From: Bacillota bacterium
GTDB lineage: Bacteria; Bacillota; Clostridia; Acetivibrionales; DTU013
DNA: 64,000 bases
Assembly (NCBI GenBank): GCA_023433505.1
Contig: JAEZCO010000056.1
Location: 50,906 to 114,905 of the forward strand
Direction of reading: 5' to 3'
A program made the position numbers and the translations under genes. Shown piece by piece: positions 58,624 through 64,000 of the stretch. How positions within the stretch are numbered: position 1 is the first letter of the stretch; each line of letters starts with the position of its first letter. The notes under the pieces are model-generated. The model worked only from the letters and a program-made list of their open reading frames with translations, had not been told where the DNA came from and did no database searches.

Positions 58624-59150
58624 GGATACCACCCCCTGAAAAAGCATTTCTTCCTCTCACGTTTTCGTGTGTTATGATCCTTTCAGCATTAGCTGTGGCG
58701 GCTTTTGACGCTATCTGTTTTATGATTATGCTGAAGTATTTGAATGAGTAGGTATTCTTATCAAGGGCATCCCGGCTGGCTGCTTCCATGATTTCAGCGC
58801 CATAACTCTTACTCAATCTCATGATCCCCATACATGCCCTGTAAGTCTGCACAGGGTATTCGCGGCTTTCAAGAATATGTCGTATGAGTTCCCGGGTGCA
58901 AGGTCCCGTTTTTTCAGCCCATGAAAGGAACCTGTCCGAGCTCCACCCCGACACAGCCTTGTGGCCCTCCGGCATATGTTCAGATAGAGCAGTGTACCGC
59001 TTGAACGTATTGTAGTTCCTTGGGTATGCAGCAATCCTCTCGGTGCCTATATATATTTCAATGGTCCTTGATGTCGCTCTGACAGAACAATGTTTGTTTA
59101 TGTATGCGTAGTGGACGCTGTAGAAAAAGCCGTCATACTCCACATGAAAT
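58616..59150 (-). pseudogene. istA: IS21 transposase IstA, 3' fragment
   Basis: Encodes the C-terminal part of IstA (FHVEYDGFFYSVHYAYI onward, with SEHMPEGHKAVSGWSSDRFLSWAEKTGP and HILESREYPVQTYRACMGI). It is separated from the 5' fragment at 62593 by the inserted RIT element. Joining 62593 to 59150 restores an open frame reading IKCEIFHVEYDG. Confidence 0.8.
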
Positions 59151-59173
59151 GGAAAGCCCGGCAAAATGTAAAG
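59151..59173. repeat. RIT left terminal inverted repeat
   Basis: Starts GGAAAGCCCGGCAAAATG and ends AAAG; exact complement of 62570-62592. An inner inverted copy (TTGACTTTACATTTT, 59215-59229) faces AAAATGTAAAGTCAA at 59163-59177. Confidence 0.85.
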
Positions 59174-59239
59174 TCAACGAAGAAAAATATCCCATATGTT
59201 CGCTGCCCCATCAATTGACTTTACATTTTACCATTACGC

Positions 59240-60256
59240 TTAACAGAGAGATCTCAGCCAGTCCATAAGGGAGCCATCCGAATGCCATTCAGGAACCTCG
59301 TTTTTCCTGAATTCAGGATATGCAGCTTCAATGGCTTGTCGTTTCTGTGCGCTATCACATCTAGCATAAATTTCAGTTGTTGATATTTCTACGTGTCCAA
59401 GATAATCCCGGATATAGATAAGGGGAACGCCTGCCTGAAGCATATGCATACTTTTACTGTGGCGGAATCCATGCGGAGATACTGTTTCTGGTATAAGTGC
59501 CGGATGTGTCTTACGTGCTGACTTAACATATTTACTCAAGATATAAGTGATCCCGGCCCGGGTTAGCTTGGATTTGCTATGGTTGTAAAACAATGGGGTC
59601 TTTGACACGTTGCCGTCACTACCGTGAAACGCATGGATATAACTCCGGATTAATGCTGCTGTAGGCTCCATCATGGGGATGATGCGTGTCTTGCGCCCTT
59701 TGCCTGTCAAACGGAGCGTGGACGGCTTTTCGAAACGGACATCATTCACGCAGAGGTCTGCCACCTCCTGAACTCTAGCGGCACTGTCATACATTACACT
59801 CAACAAGGCCAGGTCGCGGAGTCCTGATTTTGTCCCTGCGTCAACGGAGTCCAGGATTGCTTTTACGCCGTCCAGTGTCAAGTACTCCTACCCTTTTTCT
59901 GGGCATTTTTTCGTTGGGATTGCCATGATCTGCTGGCATTGGTATATGTAATCCGGTGTCTGCATCTGCAGATAACTGAAAAACGCTTTTATGGCAGAAA
60001 GGCGGATGTTTCTCGTTGATATTCCACATCTACGATTGGACTCAATCCAGTCAAGAAAGGCAGTGACTGTCTCTTTGCCCAAGGTGGCGACTTCTGTTTT
60101 CTCAGGTTTCAGATTTCTCACCTCTTTAAGATATGAAAAGAGGAGAACAAACGTATCACGGTGCGAGGCAATCGTATTGTAGCTGAGCCCTTTCGTACCT
60201 GGAAGATAAGCTGTTAGGTATTGACCCAGATGCCGGGAAAGGTTTGTCGGCTTCAT
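59240..60256 (-). pseudogene. ritC: RIT recombinase RitC with an in-frame amber stop
   Basis: Read through the stop, 338 codons encode one tyrosine recombinase. An N-terminal SAM-like core-binding domain (LSRHLGQYLTAYLPGTKGLS) is joined by PEKG-stop-EYLTLDGVKAIL to a catalytic domain with Arg (SAARVQEVADL), HGFRHSKSMHML, GHVEIST and Tyr (TEIYARCD). TAG at 59888-59890 separates them in the same frame. A TTG three codons later could restart the catalytic half. The start at ATG 60256 with GGAGGTG overlaps the ritB stop as ATGA. Confidence 0.75.
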
Positions 60257-61221
60257 AATGTCACCTCCGGTATCACATATGCGCACAGTTTTGAAACGGC
60301 ATCCTGTATCTCAGGGTAAATTTCTGATGTCATCCTTAAATACTGGCTTGTCGCAATTATGGATTCATGTCCCATATATTCCGCCAGCAATGGAAGCATG
60401 GCAGTCAGGTCAGATCCATTCGAGACGGCTTTCTGCAGTGTATGGCAGCAGAACGTATGCCTCACGTCATGAATTCTTGGTCCATGTCCTCTACCGGCAT
60501 GGGGAATTCCTGCCTGAATCAGAAGCTCGCGAAAACGCAGATAAATATCATGGTGGGAATAAGGTTCCCTTGAGACCCCAACAAACAGATAGTCTTCTGC
60601 CAGATACTTCGGATGCATAACGGAACAATATTGTTTTAGGATTCCAAGCATGGTTTCGGACAAAGGGATAAGCCGGTCTTTGTTAAATTTGGCATGCTCG
60701 ATACGCAGTACACCATTGACAAGATCCACATTCTGCAGTTTCAGCCCCAAAGCTTCCATAATTCGAAGTCCGGAGCTGTAGAGCAGCCGTATCAATACCG
60801 GCATCACAAGGTGCATGGTCGACCTTCGGTGTGGGTAGATACAGTTGCTGTGTGAAAAAATTGCCTTCATTTCTGGATGGGAAAACACATAGGCTACATA
60901 CTTTGACTTCCGGTGTCGTACATGTTCAAGATTCACAGGTATGTAAGCATCGCAGCCAATAGAAACCAGATACAGTGCAAACTGACGGAGACAGGTGATG
61001 CGTTGCTTGTGGCAGTTTTTTTCATTTTCATAAGGCTTTTTCATACACCATGCTTCAGCCAGTTCCTTTGTAATCACTGGTTCGGTGACTCCTTCCGATG
61101 TGCAAAACGAGGCAAACTGCTTCAAATAGCCGCATTCTTTGACATACTTAAATCCGGTGCTTCGTTTTAAAGCCACAAAATCCGAAAGAAGGTCTGAAAA
61201 TGGTCCTAGAAAGTACGTCAT
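60253..61221 (-). CDS. ritB: RIT tyrosine recombinase RitB
   Basis: 322 residues. Core-binding domain (about 10-95) and catalytic domain (about 110-310) with Arg in YSSGLRIMEALGL, Lys region HAKFNKDRLIPLS, HDVRHTFCCHTL, GHESIIATS and nucleophile Tyr in SQYLRM. All RHRY residues are present. ATG 61221 overlaps the ritA stop (ATGA) and AGAGGTG precedes it. Probably one of three subunits that cut and rejoin RIT ends. Confidence 0.85.
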   Translation of the reverse strand: MTYFLGPFSDLLSDFVALKRSTGFKYVKECGYLKQFASFCTSEGVTEPVITKELAEAWCMKKPYENEKNCHKQRITCLRQFALYLVSIGCDAYIPVNLEHVRHRKSKYVAYVFSHPEMKAIFSHSNCIYPHRRSTMHLVMPVLIRLLYSSGLRIMEALGLKLQNVDLVNGVLRIEHAKFNKDRLIPLSETMLGILKQYCSVMHPKYLAEDYLFVGVSREPYSHHDIYLRFRELLIQAGIPHAGRGHGPRIHDVRHTFCCHTLQKAVSNGSDLTAMLPLLAEYMGHESIIATSQYLRMTSEIYPEIQDAVSKLCAYVIPEVTL

Positions 61222-62459
61222 AAAACAACACCTCTCATCCATACTCCATCTAGATGTGGGACATCAAGGGAAAGCAGGCGGAGATGCTCAAAGTCCACTT
61301 TCAGGTAGACTTTAGTGGTGTCTGTACAGGAATGTGATAATGTTTCAGATATTACCGGGAGAGCCGTGTTGTTGCGAAGCATTTCGCTTGCCAAGCTGGC
61401 CCGAAGCGCATGGGGACCGTGCCTTTTTCCAGCAGGAATCACAATGCCCGCATCACGGAATGCCTTTGTTACAATTGTATGTACCAGTGGGGGGCTGACC
61501 TGCTGGAATGGCCTCTGGAGCCGTATAAAGATATTCTTGCACTCTGTCTGTGGTCGCGCTTCCTTCAAATATCGGATGATAGCATTCCCTGTCTCTGCCG
61601 TTAAAGGCAGCACAGTATGCTTTCCGGTCTTGATGGTGGTGAACTCAATTGTGTTTTTATCCCAGTTAATATTGCTGAACTTGAGGGCACATATATCCGA
61701 TGCCCGTATACCAAACCTCACTGCCATAAGAACCATTGCATAATTGCGAACCCCAATAGGACTGTTTCTATCGAAGCTTCCAATCATCGCGTCTATTTCA
61801 GACGCTGTATACACAGATGGCAGTTCTTTATGGACTCTTACATGCGGTACATGTACCGAATAATCCTCCAAAATGGCAGATTCTCTATGTGAGTATTTCA
61901 GCAAGAGTCTGAGTGTGGATGCCGCATTTTTTGTTGTAGGAAGTTTCCCATCAGCAGAAATCCATTTGATAAAGCCGACCACATTTTTCCCTGTGATCAT
62001 TGACATGGAAGAAATGTCGGACAGGACAAGGTACTCTAAAAACTTGTTCAGACTGTATATGTCTCTGTTGATGGTTGCAAGAGCGAAGTTTCTTTTCTTG
62101 CGTTCATCAAGAAACGCATGAAACGTTTGTTGAAATGGCTCTGCAAAAAGGCAGGGCCAATAGGATTTCATTCGTGTTGCGTTGCCATTTTCAAGGCAGT
62201 TGAACAGCACATTGATGGCTCGTCTCCGCCTTTTATCTATCGGGCGGAGTCTTGCATAATTATTGCCAGATTGTATTCCATAGCATTCCAGCAAGAATTT
62301 CTGCCTGGTATCCCTGTTCAAAATTAAATTGTTCTGGTCAAGGTACTGCTTGAACGATTTCCATGTAAAAGACAGATTGGTTATGTATTCCTCACTAAGA
62401 CCATCTTTTACGAGTGAGCTTTTTGCATACGCAATAAGTTCGTCAATTTTTTGATGCAT
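61218..62459 (-). CDS. ritA: RIT tyrosine recombinase RitA
   Basis: 413 residues, the longest of the trio as usual. N-terminal region (about 1-95) of unknown fold, core-binding domain (about 100-200), catalytic domain (about 210-400) with Arg in VRFGIRASDICAL, HGPHALRASLASEML, SHSCTDTT and Tyr in KVYLKV. AAGGAGG precedes the start. First gene of the trio, reading inward from the right inverted repeat. Confidence 0.87.
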   Translation of the reverse strand: MHQKIDELIAYAKSSLVKDGLSEEYITNLSFTWKSFKQYLDQNNLILNRDTRQKFLLECYGIQSGNNYARLRPIDKRRRRAINVLFNCLENGNATRMKSYWPCLFAEPFQQTFHAFLDERKKRNFALATINRDIYSLNKFLEYLVLSDISSMSMITGKNVVGFIKWISADGKLPTTKNAASTLRLLLKYSHRESAILEDYSVHVPHVRVHKELPSVYTASEIDAMIGSFDRNSPIGVRNYAMVLMAVRFGIRASDICALKFSNINWDKNTIEFTTIKTGKHTVLPLTAETGNAIIRYLKEARPQTECKNIFIRLQRPFQQVSPPLVHTIVTKAFRDAGIVIPAGKRHGPHALRASLASEMLRNNTALPVISETLSHSCTDTTKVYLKVDFEHLRLLSLDVPHLDGVWMRGVVL

Positions 62460-62569
62460 GATAAAACCTCCTTAGCCTTTGATATTGTACTGATCGGTAT
62501 TATTGGCTAAGGATAAAATGTAAAGAAAACAAATGGAAATATATTTGTCGCAAAGGATTTTTTTAGAAG

Positions 62570-62592
62570 CTTTACATTTTGCCGGGCTTTCC
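62570..62592. repeat. RIT right terminal inverted repeat
   Basis: Exact complement of 59151-59173. An inner inverted copy AAAATGTAAAG lies at 62516-62526. Confidence 0.85.
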
Positions 62593-63617
62593 ATTTCACA
62601 TTTAATGTTTATCTCATCATTTAATATGATAATTGAATTGCACTTTGTTTCTTTCCACTCAGAATACTCATAATTCACCGAAGGCAGTGGCTGTAGGCAA
62701 GGCTTGTCAATCTTTTCAAAGGCATTGAGCCTATTGCCCTCCATCTTCTGGAAAGGTCGGTTGATAAATTTTATGAGATATTCACGGATCGCCAGGTTGA
62801 TTTCATAGATACCGAAAAACTGCCTGCTTCTTAAAGCAGCGATGATCCTTCTTGAAACGTTGCCTACCATGTTTTCATCGGCTGCCTTATCTTTCGGCTT
62901 ACCGGCTCTTGCGGCAATGATTGTTGTCCGGTAATGTTTCGCCATTTCATTGTAGCTCTTGTTTAGTACCGGATCTACCCGATCGGATTTAATGACAGCT
63001 GTTTTGGCGTTATCAGGAATGGTCACTCTTGGGACCCCTCCGAAGTATTCGTACGCTCTGACATGTGCGTCTATCCAGCTCGAAATTTTCGTATCCGGGT
63101 AAGCATAGGCGAAGGGATATACGCTGGCAGGCAGTACTGCAACAAATATATATGCGGACCTAATCTCTCCCGTATCGACATCCACATAGGACATGGTACT
63201 GCCAGCCCAGTCAACTTCTACTTCTTCGCCTGCCTTATGTTCCTTGTGCATTTCTATCTGGTTGTTCTTTTTAAAGCTTTTGTATCGGTCGCAGAATTGA
63301 GTATACATGATTCCGCCGGGATGCAGCTCTTTGTACTCTTCCCATAGGAGCATCAGTGTGACGTTTTTCCTTTTCATTTCAAAGAAAACATGCTCCATAT
63401 CCGGTTCGGGGGGTGACGATTTGCTTTCATTTGGTGGGTAAAGTATTGATAAAAGCTGTTTGTCACTAAGATCAACCGGCCATTTTACTCCTGACTTTTC
63501 AGCTCTTGAAAGCACTTCCGACACCGTGCTTTTGCCGCAGTTACAGGACTGGCCGATCTCCCTTAACGATAATCCCACTTCATGTTTCAACCTCAAAATC
63601 TCTCTTGCTTTCAGCAT
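62593..63617 (-). pseudogene. istA: IS21 transposase IstA, 5' fragment
   Basis: About 341 residues: N-terminal helix-turn-helix (LKAREILRLKHEVGLSLREIGQSCNCGKSTVSEVL), the DDE core start EVEVDWAGSTMSYVD, the second Asp region VPRVTIPDNAKTAVI and the final Glu region (AADENMVGNVSRRIIAAL). It is cut by the RIT element after INIKCE. The open frame runs on into the RIT end for about 40 codons before a stop. Start at ATG 63617 with GAGGAGG. Confidence 0.85.
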
Positions 63618-63694
63618 GTCCAGCCTCCTCAACGATTGGCCCCCTTTAATCATTCTGATTAAATAGTACCAGTTTATTTATTTTCTCGACAAGG

Positions 63695-63785
63695 TGTCCG
63701 GATGTGCCGAAATGCTGTCCGGATAATTCCGAAACGTTGTCCGGATGTTGCCGGAATCAGTGTCCGGATGTCACCGAAATACGCA
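63695..63785. repeat. IS21 terminal multiple repeats
   Basis: Four copies of TGTCCGGAT-N5-CGAAA-like sequence start at 63695, 63716, 63738 and 63761 (spacing 21-23 bases). IS21 elements carry such repeated transposase-binding sites at their ends. The outer end is probably the CA at about 63784-63785. The matching right end was lost with the istB C-terminus. Confidence 0.7.
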
Positions 63786-63940
63786 GATGGACGAGATGGT
63801 AGAAATTTCTTACCTTATAATTGATGTGTCTAAGAAAATACGGATGGCCTGCTATCCAGATGCTGAACATTTTCTGACCCATACCCGATTTGCCGGACAC
63901 AGTAGAGTTAGGGTACAATATAACTGTGGAGGGCAATCAG

Positions 63941-64000
63941 ATGAAGAATACGGGTAAACGATACAATGAAGAATTCAAAGCCGATGTAATCCGGCTAGTA
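63941..64000 (+). CDS. IS3-family transposase OrfA, start only
   Basis: Twenty codons (MKNTGKRYNEEFKADVIRLV) run to the window end behind a GTGGAGGG site. This is the N-terminus of IS3-type OrfA with its helix-turn-helix start. It points away from the IS21 remnant, so a second IS begins in the 150 bases after 63785. Confidence 0.7.
   Translation, partial: MKNTGKRYNEEFKADVIRLV

Larger units (their letters stand above)
59151..62592 (-). mobile_element. RIT element (recombinase-in-trio) inserted in istA
   Basis: 3442 bases bounded by perfect 23-bp inverted repeats (59151-59173 and 62570-62592) and containing only three overlapping tyrosine recombinase genes, the defining layout of RIT elements. 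Each end also carries an inner inverted copy of the AAAATGTAAAG motif. The insertion point is the centre of the palindrome TGAAAT/ATTTCA within istA, with no target duplication visible when the frame is rejoined. RIT elements are known from several bacterial phyla; their transposition mechanism is little studied. Confidence 0.85.

Noticed and set aside
59240..62459. Phage or genomic-island integrases at ssrA
   Set aside because: Three overlapping recombinases bounded by inverted repeats inside istA fit a RIT element; they are 2-6 kb from ssrA with no attachment site at the tmRNA end.
1..64000. CRISPR arrays, rRNA operons and tRNA genes
   Set aside because: No regularly spaced identical repeats of CRISPR type, no rRNA sequence and no tRNA cloverleaf apart from the tRNA-like part of tmRNA were seen.

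Overview
The window reads as the chromosome of an anaerobic, fermentative Gram-positive Clostridia member, probably near the Acetivibrio/Ruminiclostridium group. The basis is Shine-Dalgarno-rich starts and a gene set of [FeFe] hydrogenase, AdhE, CO dehydrogenase, GTP-type PEP carboxykinase and a malate dehydrogenase/malic enzyme pair. The genus is inference only.

Layout. 1-10.1 kb: carbohydrate uptake and regulation (a solute-binding protein with an Ig-like domain, two AraC regulators, a URO-D family protein, relics of an IS3 element and of a second binding protein, and a GH2 enzyme with an abnormal active site). 10.2-23 kb: redox and fermentation core (an [FeFe] hydrogenase fused to a GltD-like flavoprotein, NagZ, mdh, malic enzyme, adhE behind a Rex-type operator, DUF1385 and HD proteins) with two full and one partial copies of a short structured repeat. 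23-30.4 kb: an ECF sigma/anti-sigma pair, lipoproteins, a frameshifted HEAT-repeat gene and a GyrI-like/methyltransferase operon. 30.4-38.3 kb: accessory zone with a predicted free-standing structured RNA, a SymE-like toxin, two copies of a type I toxin/antisense-RNA locus (one dead), an uncharacterised three-gene set and a second URO-D/AraC pair. 38.7-56 kb: carboxynorspermidine polyamine genes, pckG, small redox proteins, cooS, a BREX-type orphan ATPase, a DUF1858/DUF438 hemerythrin-PAS pair, FMN-binding and flavodoxin proteins, a self-regulated PadR/glycosyltransferase operon, corA and a HAD phosphatase. 56-64 kb: smpB-ssrA followed by a mobile region: a PIN toxin module between 33-bp direct repeats, then a decayed IS21 element whose istA is split by a RIT element (three tyrosine recombinase genes between inverted repeats), then the start of an IS3 element.

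How the genes work together. PEP carboxykinase, malate dehydrogenase and malic enzyme make a complete PEP-oxaloacetate-malate-pyruvate shunt. AdhE and the hydrogenase are the electron sinks. Rex-like palindromes lie before adhE, mdh and possibly pckG, suggesting shared NADH-responsive control. The DUF438 pair, CO dehydrogenase, FMN-binding and flavodoxin proteins fit an anaerobe handling low-potential electrons and NO or oxygen stress. The most interesting finds are the type I toxin locus with predicted 5'-3' mRNA pairing and a decayed sister locus that keeps its antisense gene, the RIT insertion at the exact centre of a palindrome in istA, the predicted RNA at about 30.4-30.6 kb, and the short structured repeats at gene 3' ends.
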